Positions 25,440 through 31,716 of a DNA stretch of 31,716 bases are shown one piece after another; within the stretch, counting starts at the first letter, position 1; each line of letters begins with the position of its first letter. The position numbers and the translations under genes were made by a program. Location: NCBI GenBank assembly GCA_959596515.1, contig CAUFXR010000021.1, positions 1 to 31,716 on the forward strand. Direction: 5' to 3'. Source of the stretch: an uncultured Oscillospiraceae bacterium (GTDB lineage Bacteria > Bacillota > Clostridia > Oscillospirales > Acutalibacteraceae). A model generated the notes under the pieces. It searched no databases. It saw only the letters and a program-made list of their open reading frames with translations, and had not been told where the DNA came from.

Positions 25440-26795
25440 TTAGTATTTATAGTTCATAAGCAGTCCTGACAAATAGGGGACAGAGTCCTGCTCAAGAGTT
25501 TCGAATCCGTAGGTATAGGATTTTCCCTTTTTGGTATTGATCCGGATCCCGTTGTTTCCCACCAGAGTGGATGAAGGGATCACCCCGGTAATCTCGGAAA
25601 ATAAAAGCATGTGCGGCATTCCAGAGGAAGGTTCGAAATAAAGCTTATCATCGTAAACCGAAAGCACCCCTACCTGTTTCATGAGCTGCAGACGGATATA
25701 CTGGCAGTTTTTAAATTGCATCAGCAGTTCGCCGGTTCTCGGATTAGGCGGCTGGATCCAGAGATATTGCTTGGTCCCGCAGGTTTTACAGAAGAGGACA
25801 TCGTTTTCCAGCGCTGTTCCGCATTTTGTGCAGGTTTTCATCTGGACCGGAACGGCTTGAGATCCTGCTGATCCAGAACCCTCGAAAGCGGCCGTAGGCG
25901 TTCCCTCCGGGCTGAACGCCAAAGAAGGATTTTGCCCGCCGCCGGCCGTTTCGTTTGTCCCTGAAGAGGCGGAACTGTCTGGCTGAGACTGGCTTTCCCC
26001 TATGGTGCCGGCGGGGGCAGTGGTGCCGGCTGGTGTAGCGGGGACGGCTGGTATGGCGGGCACGGCTGGTACGGCAGGTACGGCGGGGACGGCTGGTGCG
26101 GCAGGGACGGCTGGTGCGGCAGGTGAAAATCCCTCAGAGGTTTCCAAGGCGCCGCCGGCCGTTTCGTTTGTCCCCGAAGAGGCGGGATTATCCAGCTGAG
26201 ACTGGCTTTCCCCTATGGTGCCGGCGGGTGCAGCGGGGACAGCGGGTGGGGCAGGGACAGATGGTGTGGGGGGTGAAATCCCCTCGGAGGCTTCCGAGGC
26301 GCCGCCGGCCGTTTCGTTTGTCCCCGAAGAGGCGGGATTATCCAGCTGAGACTGGCTTTCCCCTATGGTGCCGGCGGGTGCAGCGGGGACAGCGGGTGGG
26401 GCAGGGACAGATGGTGTGGGGGGTGAAATCCCCTCGGAGGCTTCCGAGGCGCCGCCGGCCGTTTCGTTTGTCCCCGAAGAGGCGGGACTGTCCGGCTGAG
26501 ACTGACTTTCCTCTATGGTGCCGGCTGGTACGGTGGGTGCGGCGGGTACAGCGGGTGCGGCAGGGACAGCGGGGGAAATCCCCTCAGAGGCTCCCGAGGC
26601 GCTGACGACGGAAGCAGTGCTGCCGGGATGAATTCTGGCGCCGCAGTAGGTACAGAAAATAGCGTTTGGCTGCAGTATGTTTCCGCATATCTTGCACGTG
26701 GGATTGGGCGATGGCTCCGATACTTTTGTGCCACAGCGCACACAAAACCGCGCGTTATCCGGAAGTTCACATCCGCAATTGAAGCAGTGTATCAT
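25440..26795 (-). CDS. Zinc-ribbon protein with long repetitive Pro/Ala linker and PH-like C-terminal domain
   Basis: A 451-residue protein starting at the ATG at 26795, which overlaps the stop of the upstream dynamin gene as ATGA; a longer frame with 25 extra residues would lie inside that gene. Two zinc ribbons open the protein (Cys 4/7/18/21 and Cys 34/37/48/51), a third lies at about 322-339 (CTKC...CKTC). Between them is a linker of roughly 260 residues rich in Pro, Ala, Val, Ser and Gly, with a 50-residue repeat and short VPA/IPA runs. The last 95 residues (SVYDDKLYFEP, FSEITGVIPS, GIRINTKKGKSYTYGF) look like a bacterial PH/GRAM-type beta domain. No catalytic motif is seen, so it is likely an adaptor that links membrane or protein partners to the GTPases. 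Confidence 0.85.
   Translation of the reverse strand: MIHCFNCGCELPDNARFCVRCGTKVSEPSPNPTCKICGNILQPNAIFCTYCGARIHPGSTASVVSASGASEGISPAVPAAPAVPAAPTVPAGTIEESQSQPDSPASSGTNETAGGASEASEGISPPTPSVPAPPAVPAAPAGTIGESQSQLDNPASSGTNETAGGASEASEGISPPTPSVPAPPAVPAAPAGTIGESQSQLDNPASSGTNETAGGALETSEGFSPAAPAVPAAPAVPAVPAVPAVPAIPAVPATPAGTTAPAGTIGESQSQPDSSASSGTNETAGGGQNPSLAFSPEGTPTAAFEGSGSAGSQAVPVQMKTCTKCGTALENDVLFCKTCGTKQYLWIQPPNPRTGELLMQFKNCQYIRLQLMKQVGVLSVYDDKLYFEPSSGMPHMLLFSEITGVIPSSTLVGNNGIRINTKKGKSYTYGFETLEQDSVPYLSGLLMNYKY
26161..26460. repeat. 150-base in-frame tandem duplication inside the zinc-ribbon gene
   Basis: Positions 26161-26310 and 26311-26460 are nearly identical, and a third diverged copy starts at 26461; a related start lies near 25948. 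The unit encodes 50 residues beginning ESQSQLDNPASSGTNETAGG and including PSVPAPPAVPAAPAG. The period is a multiple of three, so the frame is kept. Such near-identity implies recent expansion. Confidence 0.9.
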
Positions 26796-28621
26796 CCTTC
26801 CATCATCTCCTCGGTTTCTTCGTTTTGCGCGGCTGACGCACTGGGATTTTCCTTGCCCTGCCCATTGCATTGTGTCCGGAAATATTCTGTGCTTTCCACC
26901 AATCCCAGAATCATGGCCCGATGCAATTCATAATTTCCCTGGCATACCAGAAGTTCCTTCTGGGCACTGTCCAGCTGGGACTTTAGCGAGTCTTCCGCCT
27001 GTTGGGAAAGCGCGTCGTCCAAAGAAAGCTCTTCCTTTAGGGCGGCCAGAGCTTTTTTCTGATAATCTCGATAGCGGCCGCATAGGGCTGTGATAGACTG
27101 ATGAATCAGCGGTTCAATAAAAACAATAAGGTTGCAGTGCTCAATTTTGGGAACACAGGGGATAAGATCACCCTCAAAGCGGAACGAAACCTGTGGAATT
27201 TCAGTAATCCTTTTTTCCATTTTTTCCTGGAATTCTTCCTGCCTGGTCAAGACCACATCCTGACATACCAGCGGCTGAACACTGTTGTAAAAGTCTTTTC
27301 TGTAGGCCAGTACCGTTTCCTGACATTCTTTTAAAAGCTGCTGAAGCTTTCCCCACAGTTCATTCGTGAATCCTTCCGCTTTTCTGAGGCATTGCGTCTT
27401 GCCGCTTTCCAGGGCGCTAGCAATCCGGTCCGCCTCATTTTCCCTGACCTGATACAAATTCTCGATAAACAGGCTTTTCAGGCCCCACTGGGCATCGTTA
27501 GTGTTTTTTAAAATCTCATCGAGTGCCTTTTCCTGTTTTCCGCAAAGCTCATTCCATAAACTATTCTTACCGCTGAAGTAATCCTTTGAGAGGGAAAGGG
27601 CTCTCTGCAATTTTTCAATCCGAGACTCTATAACATCAAATTTTCCTTGATAAATCTGATCGAATTTTTGGGCCGCCCGATGAATCGTAGAGGATACTCG
27701 TTCCACCACATGAATGCTTTGCTGGGCGGTCAAAATTTTAAACAATTCCTCCTTGAAAAAGGGAAAACGGCTGCTTTTCAGCAGTTTTCGGTTCCCGGTC
27801 ACAAAAGACTGCAGCGCCTGCTGGGAAGAAACTGAAAACATTTTGAAACGGGCGAGCAGGATTTTTTCCGCTTTCGCGATGATCTCATTCTGATTTCCGT
27901 ATTTTTTCCGAATTTCCTCCATGGTCATCTGCTGGATCCTTTGCTGGATGTTTTCCAGCAGCCGCGGCAAATCCTCATCGTCCACTTGGTCAATAAAAGT
28001 AACAACAAAAATAATATCCGAGATCGTATCCCGGGAAATCAGATCAGCGACAAATCGCTTTTCCACTTCACTGAATGGAGACAGAGCGGAAACGGCTACG
28101 ATCACCGCGTCAATATCGCAAAGCAGGCTTAGGGTCGCGTTCGTCATGCTCTCGTCATCATTGAGGCCGGGTGTGTCGATAATATCCACATGGTTTTGAC
28201 AGATCACCGTGGGATACGATACCACCGCCTCCCGAATACTCAAAGCCCTTTGTTCCAGCTCGCTGTTCAGCTTGGTTACATAGTTCTGCAGTTCTTCTAT
28301 GGCGACCGTCTCTTTGCGGCCGTCCTTATAATAAATAGTAACCTCGGGTTCCGTGCCGAAGGTTATGCGATTGATGGTAGCGGTCGTCGGTGTAACATCA
28401 GATGGCAAAACTTTTAGGCCCAGAATGGCGTTGATGAGACTGGACTTTCCCCTTCGAAACTCTCCTACAACGGCGACATGGTATTTTTTTGTTTTTATTA
28501 ATTCAGAGCATTCCCTCAAATCGCCGATCATTTCGTCTTCTGGGTTATAATAAGACAAAATGTTCCTCATTTGGATCAAATTGCCGTAAAGCTCAAACTC
28601 AATGTCCTTGAAATCTGTCAT
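26792..28621 (-). CDS. Dynamin-like GTPase (first of three)
   Basis: A 609-residue dynamin-superfamily GTPase and first gene of the operon. The P-loop is GEFRRGKSS (53-61), switch I lies in TPTTAT (77-82), DxxG is DTPGLNDDE (149-157) and the fourth motif is TFID (208-211). The rest is mostly helical and charge-rich, with no obvious hydrophobic membrane hairpin, unlike the second dynamin. The N-terminal 300 residues align closely by eye with those of the 23379-25418 product (LPSDV, PTTAT, NR, TYG/TFG, VDIIDTPGLNDDE), so one partner may be soluble and one membrane-bound. The ATG has AGGAG ten bases upstream, and a good promoter is 70 bases further up. Confidence 0.92.
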   Translation of the reverse strand: MTDFKDIEFELYGNLIQMRNILSYYNPEDEMIGDLRECSELIKTKKYHVAVVGEFRRGKSSLINAILGLKVLPSDVTPTTATINRITFGTEPEVTIYYKDGRKETVAIEELQNYVTKLNSELEQRALSIREAVVSYPTVICQNHVDIIDTPGLNDDESMTNATLSLLCDIDAVIVAVSALSPFSEVEKRFVADLISRDTISDIIFVVTFIDQVDDEDLPRLLENIQQRIQQMTMEEIRKKYGNQNEIIAKAEKILLARFKMFSVSSQQALQSFVTGNRKLLKSSRFPFFKEELFKILTAQQSIHVVERVSSTIHRAAQKFDQIYQGKFDVIESRIEKLQRALSLSKDYFSGKNSLWNELCGKQEKALDEILKNTNDAQWGLKSLFIENLYQVRENEADRIASALESGKTQCLRKAEGFTNELWGKLQQLLKECQETVLAYRKDFYNSVQPLVCQDVVLTRQEEFQEKMEKRITEIPQVSFRFEGDLIPCVPKIEHCNLIVFIEPLIHQSITALCGRYRDYQKKALAALKEELSLDDALSQQAEDSLKSQLDSAQKELLVCQGNYELHRAMILGLVESTEYFRTQCNGQGKENPSASAAQNEETEEMMEG

Positions 28622-28690
28622 GATAAATTTTCTCCTGCTTTATTAATGTATAAAATTTATCGATGAAAAATAAAAAAAATATCTGTTATC

Positions 28691-28719
28691 ACTATAACAC
28701 ACCCCAAATTTTATGTCTA
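28691..28719 (-). promoter_or_regulatory. Promoter of the dynamin/zinc-ribbon/M48 operon
   Basis: On the minus strand TAGACA (28714-28719) and TATAGT (28691-28696) are separated by 17 bases. Transcription would start near 28684, about 63 bases before the first dynamin start codon. The leader is very AT-rich (a run of T on the minus strand at 28671-28680) and no operator is obvious. Confidence 0.7.
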
Positions 28720-28984
28720 TAGGCTGAAATATGAATTTTAAAACGTGATGAAAGTTAAAAATTTTAAATATTACGTCTCATATTCCATTTCAAATTTTTC
28801 CCTTATGCTCCTGTGTGCTTTGTGTAAAAGAAAGTCAGGAACCGTAAAAGAGAAAGTAAAGAAAGTAAATTCCAGGCGCCGAGGAAGTAACACGTCGCAT
28901 CGAAAAATTTATTACGATAAGGAGGACATTTCAAAAGGGATTTCCTGTTTATGTGTTTTGAAACTATGATGGACCCTCCGCACA

Positions 28985-29250
28985 ACGGCATCCGATTGAG
29001 GATCCCCTTTTGCGGCAACCAACCAAGCCGTGATACTGCATCGATTTCGTTTCCCTTACGGAATAGCGCTGGTACCTGTATCAGCTTGGCAAACTGATAA
29101 GTGCTCTCGGCTTAAATGCGTATATCTTCTTATCCCCGCGTTACACCATCAGGAACGCTGTCTCTTGGGTTCGGCTTTTCACAGGACATTACCCAGTGAT
29201 CTTAAGTATACTACCGCTCTGTAATGGTAGTTTCATTATGCGTTTAAAAA
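28985..29250 (-). ncRNA. Possible structured RNA or group II intron 5'-domain remnant
   Basis: This GC-richer island in an AT-rich 937-base gap (28622-29558) has no supported gene but several RNA-like traits on the minus strand. They are a stem ACTACC/GGTAGT (29210-29231), a GTAA tetraloop hairpin (29051-29064), CTGTGAAAAGCCGAACC (29167-29185) and AAGCTGATACAGGTACCAGC (29066-29087). The last two resemble pieces of group II intron domain I, for example the GATACNGGNAC coordination-loop region of the Lactococcus intron. No reverse transcriptase, domain V or clear GUGCG start is present, so if real it is a remnant. The match is from memory. Confidence 0.3.
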
Positions 29251-29404
29251 ACAAGCTCCGTACGAAAAGCAAGCTGCTGCAAATGTAATTTATCATCACT
29301 TGTTTTAGTTATTATGATTTTTTAAATAAAATCCTTTAAACTTTACTTCCGCAGCTTTATTTTGTTTTTAATTTTGATCATAAAATTCTGCTAATTTTAC
29401 CTGG

Positions 29405-29432
29405 TTGACATTTCAGTAAAATACATTATAAT
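29405..29432 (+). promoter_or_regulatory. Promoter of the DeoC-family aldolase gene with a 10-base direct repeat
   Basis: TTGACA (29405-29410) and TATAAT (29427-29432) are separated by 16 bases. The -10 lies in a direct repeat of ATACATTATA (29421-29430, 29431-29440 and a partial third copy), which gives a second TATAAT ten bases on. The repeat has the length of one helical turn and could be a regulator site. Confidence 0.7.
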
Positions 29433-29524
29433 ACATTATAATACATTTCAAATAATCAGGTGCTTTTTGCGGCAAATTGAAAAGCACGACCAGCAAATCT
29501 AACCATAAATTCGAGAAAGGAGTG

Positions 29525-29544
29525 GATACCCATCGAAGGGTATC
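29525..29544 (+). promoter_or_regulatory. Hairpin between AAAGGAG and the aldolase start codon
   Basis: GATACCC and GGGTATC form a perfect 7-base stem with a 6-base loop. A good ribosome binding stretch AAAGGAG (about 29516-29522) lies just before it and the ATG 14 bases after it. Folding would bring the two closer together; without it the spacing would be far too long. A weaker GGGG lies ten bases from the ATG. Confidence 0.55.
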
Positions 29545-29558
29545 GGGGTAATTGAGAA

Positions 29559-30266
29559 ATGAAACCTACAAAAAAAGCGAGTGAAATGACCGTAAAGGAG
29601 TTGGCCTCCTACATTGACCAGTCGGTACTAAAGCCGGAATTTACTCAAGAGGAAATTCGAAAATACATACAGGAGGGAATTGATTTTGGCTGTCGCACAG
29701 TTTGTATCAATCCTTCTTCTTTAGACATTGCTGCGGAGCTTTGCAAAGGTACCGATACGAAAATTTGCGTAGTATGCGATTTTCCCTTTGGGTTGTCCAC
29801 AACCGCCTGTAAATGCATGCAGGCAGAGGAATATTGCAAGCGCGGCGATATTTTTGAGTTGGATATTGTCGCCAACTATGGTTGGATCCGCAGCGGAATG
29901 TGGGATGCAGTGGAATCAGAGATCCGCGCCGTGTGCGATACCTGTCATAAATATGGTACCGCGGTGAAGGTTATCATGGAAACTGACGCATTGACTAAAG
30001 ATGAGATTTTGCAGGCCACCAAAGTGCTTGTGACGGCAGGAGCGGATTTCGTAAAAAGCTCCACAGGCTTTTACACCGGCGGCCCCTGCGTAGGCGCTAC
30101 GGAAGAAGTGGTGTCCCTGATGATGGAAGCCGCTGAGGGAAAAGCCAAGGTAAAAGGTTCCGGATGTATTCGTACCAGAGAGCATTTCTTAAAGTTAATT
30201 GACATGGGAATCGACCGTATGGGTATTGGTTACCGATCTACTCCAGTAGTCTTAGGGTTAAAATAA
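29559..30266 (+). CDS. Deoxyribose-phosphate aldolase (DeoC) family protein
   Basis: A 235-residue class I aldolase of the DeoC family. It opens with LASYIDQSVLKPEFTQEEI, the family's usual start. The Schiff-base Lys is 166 in GADFVKSSTGF, the second active Lys 199 in KVKGSGCIRT and the Asp 102 in FELDIVANYG. Departures from classical DeoC include VANYGWIRSG (usually VINIG) and ETDALT (usually ETCLLT), so the substrate may differ from 2-deoxyribose-5-phosphate. It has its own promoter and sits far from other deoxynucleoside genes, upstream of a GntR/UTRA regulator gene. It may act with the sugar locus in the same window or on its own. Confidence 0.9.
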   Translation: MKPTKKASEMTVKELASYIDQSVLKPEFTQEEIRKYIQEGIDFGCRTVCINPSSLDIAAELCKGTDTKICVVCDFPFGLSTTACKCMQAEEYCKRGDIFELDIVANYGWIRSGMWDAVESEIRAVCDTCHKYGTAVKVIMETDALTKDEILQATKVLVTAGADFVKSSTGFYTGGPCVGATEEVVSLMMEAAEGKAKVKGSGCIRTREHFLKLIDMGIDRMGIGYRSTPVVLGLK

Positions 30267-30288
30267 AAATTTTCAGAGGAGAGTGTCC

Positions 30289-30387
30289 ATGGCACGATTC
30301 TCTATGAAAGCGCCAATATTTTTTGTCATCACTATCCACCAGATTCTCTGCGTTATTTGGGTTCCATGTCTGATCTTGCTCTCGTAA
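30289..30387 (+). CDS. Possible small hydrophobic peptide
   Basis: A 32-codon frame begins with ATG after GAGGAG (spacing about seven bases), 22 bases after the aldolase gene. It encodes MARFSMKAPIFFVITIHQ followed by a Val/Leu/Ile-rich tail, which could span a membrane once. The same DNA in another frame gives a protein-like string (YESANIFCHHYPPDSLRYLG), so it may instead be a decayed gene fragment. I do not recognise either. Confidence 0.25.
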   Translation: MARFSMKAPIFFVITIHQILCVIWVPCLILLS

Positions 30388-30458
30388 GCTTGTAGCCAAA
30401 GCGGTAATCCATAAGGCTTTTCCATTCCCGGTCAGTAATTTTTTAAGCTTTTACAGCA

Positions 30459-30602
30459 ACTTTATCCGAGAAAAATCTCAATCAATAAGTGGTAGCATTT
30501 GGGTTTGAAAACTTTTCTTTCAAACAACCGTTGATTGCATTTCGGTTTTTAAATGGTTGCCATAGTTTTCAAAAGCTGAAAGTCCAGTTTTTTCGGATAA
30601 GG
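30459..30602. repeat. Nested inverted-repeat element in the leader of the GntR gene
   Basis: Three inverted repeats nest around one centre: TTATCCGA (30462-30469) with TCGGATAA (30593-30600), both flanked by A- or T-runs; CAATCAA (30479-30485) with TTGATTG (30531-30537); and GTTTGAAA (30503-30510) with TTTCAAAC (30518-30525). The element is about 144 bases, without an ORF. It could be a MITE-like element or a structured leader RNA. The rest of the gap 30267-30657 shows nothing else I can support. Confidence 0.55.
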
Positions 30603-30657
30603 TCAAATCCAGGATAAAATAAAGAAACTATTGATACAGGAAAAAGGGGAAATACTA

Positions 30658-31416
30658 ATGGCGTTCGATTTCACCAAAGAGCTCGATCCAAAAGCATCAC
30701 GCGCTATTTATCTCCAGCTTTTGGATGTGATTCAAGAGCAAATGCAAAACAAAAATTTAAAACCGGGCGACATGCTTCCCTCTGAGCAAGAATTCTGCCA
30801 AAATTATCATATTAGCAGAACTACGGTTCGCCTTACCCTTCATCAATTGGAACAACAGGGGCTGATCAACCGGCGCAGAGGTTTGGGAACTTTTATTGCG
30901 GAACCTAAGGTTTCCCGACAGCTCGGCAGTCTTTACAGTTTTACCGAGGATATGAAAAAGTTAGGGTTAACCCCTTCTTCCCGCATTTTGAGCTACCGCC
31001 TTGTCGACCGCGAATCCGTTTCCTGTGCGCTCAGCGAATTCCAGTCAGATCGGCTGATCGAGGTTGTTAGGCTGCGTCTGGCCAATAACCGTCCGATGAT
31101 AATCGAAAAGACTTATCTTTCGGTGGATCTGTGCCCTGATTTATCATGGGAACGTTTGGAAAACAACGCCCTGTACGCGATTCTCTCCGAACGCTATCAT
31201 TTGCAACCATATCGCGCAGTGGAAACCTATGAGGCGGTTACTATGACCAAAGAGGAAAGCAAACCGGGAGAGCCAGCTTTTCTGTTGTGTCGTTCCACAT
31301 AGGATGCGAAAGATCGTCTGATTGAATATACCACAGCTATCATGCCGAGCTCTCGCTCAAAATTTGAAATCACTATGTATCAGGATAGTGTTCAAATTGT
31401 CCGGAAAACCGTTTAA
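30658..31416 (+). pseudogene. GntR/UTRA-family regulator gene interrupted by an in-frame TAG codon
   Basis: The start is the ATG at 30658, eight bases after AAAGGGG. Residues about 10-75 form a GntR winged helix (MLPSEQEFCQNYHISRTTVRLTLHQLE, then RRRGLGTFIAEP), followed by a UTRA ligand-binding domain like that of HutC/FarR-type regulators (SFTEDMKKLG, IIEKTYLS). The open frame stops at a TAG at 31300-31302, right after GEPAFLLCRST. Reading on in the same frame gives DAKDRLIEYTTAIMPSSRSK and then FEITMYQ up to a TAA at 31414-31416, exactly the expected end of a UTRA domain, where the interrupted position is normally Tyr. So this is a single-codon break (214 of about 252 codons). The truncated product may fold poorly. 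It is the only regulator near the DeoC-type gene. Confidence 0.8.
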
Positions 31417-31716
31417 TTTTTGCTGATACAAGCGGCATCCAGAAAGCCATTATGAAAACTCTCCTCACGGAAAGGCTAACAGAATCTTTATATTTTTGTC
31501 CTGCTAGCAAAAAGGCGGGCCTCTGCTTTTGCCCTTTTAGGGGTTGGACATCCACAGGGGGGACAATTTTAAAAAAGGTTCTAAAAAGTTTCGAGATGCC
31601 GCCAAAGCGCTAAAAATTAAGGCGACCTAGTTTACCGCTTTTACCGCTCCATTGGGAGAAGCCTGCTGCTAGAATAAAAATAGTACAAGTCAAAATGAGA
31701 GAATTCCCAATAAGCA
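31417..31716. other. Window end, no confident gene
   Basis: No gene is supported here. A 53-codon frame at 31452-31613 lacks a ribosome binding site; with a frame change near 31560-31600 the DNA also reads as KKGSKKFRDAAKALKIK, so this may be a decayed gene fragment. Confidence 0.35.

Noticed and set aside
26002..26605. Plus-strand ORFs opposite the zinc-ribbon linker
   Set aside because: They are mirror frames of the repetitive Pro/Ala-coding DNA with low-complexity products.
26796..26870. N-terminal extension of the zinc-ribbon protein
   Set aside because: The extra 25 residues lie in the end of the preceding dynamin gene; the ATGA overlap start is the better choice.
28745..29018. Small ORFs upstream of the dynamin operon
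   Set aside because: They lack start signals and family features; the DNA looks regulatory or RNA-like.
31300..31302. Programmed amber readthrough or TAG recoding
   Set aside because: TAG is used as a normal stop by at least two intact genes in the window, so a simple nonsense change is more likely.

Overview
The window looks like chromosomal DNA from a Gram-positive anaerobe of the Clostridia type, possibly a gut Oscillospiraceae or Lachnospiraceae relative. The reasons are strong AGGAGG ribosome binding sites, sigma-A-like promoters (TTGACA/TATAAT) in AT-rich gaps, moderate-GC genes, a CUT1 sugar ABC importer with a lipoprotein binding protein and no local ATPase, and GntR-type regulators. 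This assignment is an inference from gene style, not from a marker gene. Positions 1-53 may be the end of an IS3-type insertion sequence.

Region A (about 0.48-18.4 kb, perhaps to 19.8 kb) is one carbohydrate or sugar-acid catabolic locus. An AraR-type regulator (GntR DNA-binding domain plus LacI-type sensor, 8825-9901) sits in the middle. To its left, on the minus strand, are a type I mannose-6-phosphate isomerase-like protein, both subunits of an aconitase X (AcnX) dehydratase, a sugar phosphate isomerase/epimerase, a fumarate reductase/aspartate oxidase-type flavoprotein and a PfkB sugar kinase. To its right, on the plus strand, are a Gfo/Idh/MocA dehydrogenase, a second TIM-barrel isomerase, a DapA-like lyase/aldolase, a class II aldolase, a short-chain dehydrogenase, a sugar-binding lipoprotein, two permeases and, after a 430-base gap, a second Gfo/Idh/MocA dehydrogenase. 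Five AT-rich sites with a shared RGACY core lie at the three promoters of this locus, one of them the regulator's own. This suggests one regulator controls import, oxidation/isomerisation, dehydration, phosphorylation and aldol cleavage of one substrate. The substrate cannot be read from the sequence.

Region B (19.8-20.5 kb) is non-coding. It holds strong hairpin terminators and a 36-base tandem repeat array.

Region C (20.5-28.7 kb) is a compact five-gene minus-strand operon: dynamin-like GTPase, zinc-ribbon protein with a long repetitive Pro/Ala linker and a PH-like tail, a second dynamin-like GTPase with a glycine-rich membrane segment, an M48 metalloprotease, and a third dynamin-like GTPase. 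Two junctions are ATGA overlaps and the other two gaps are about 20 bases. A good promoter lies upstream at 28691-28719. I cannot match this set to a named system. It is the best candidate in the window for an undescribed one, probably in membrane remodelling, stress response or defence.

Region D (28.7-31.7 kb) has a possible group II intron/structured RNA remnant, a DeoC-family aldolase with its own promoter, a nested inverted-repeat element, and a GntR/UTRA regulator gene interrupted by an in-frame amber codon. Minisatellite-like tandem repeats (51, 68, 36 and 150 bases) recur across the window, both in gaps and inside one gene.
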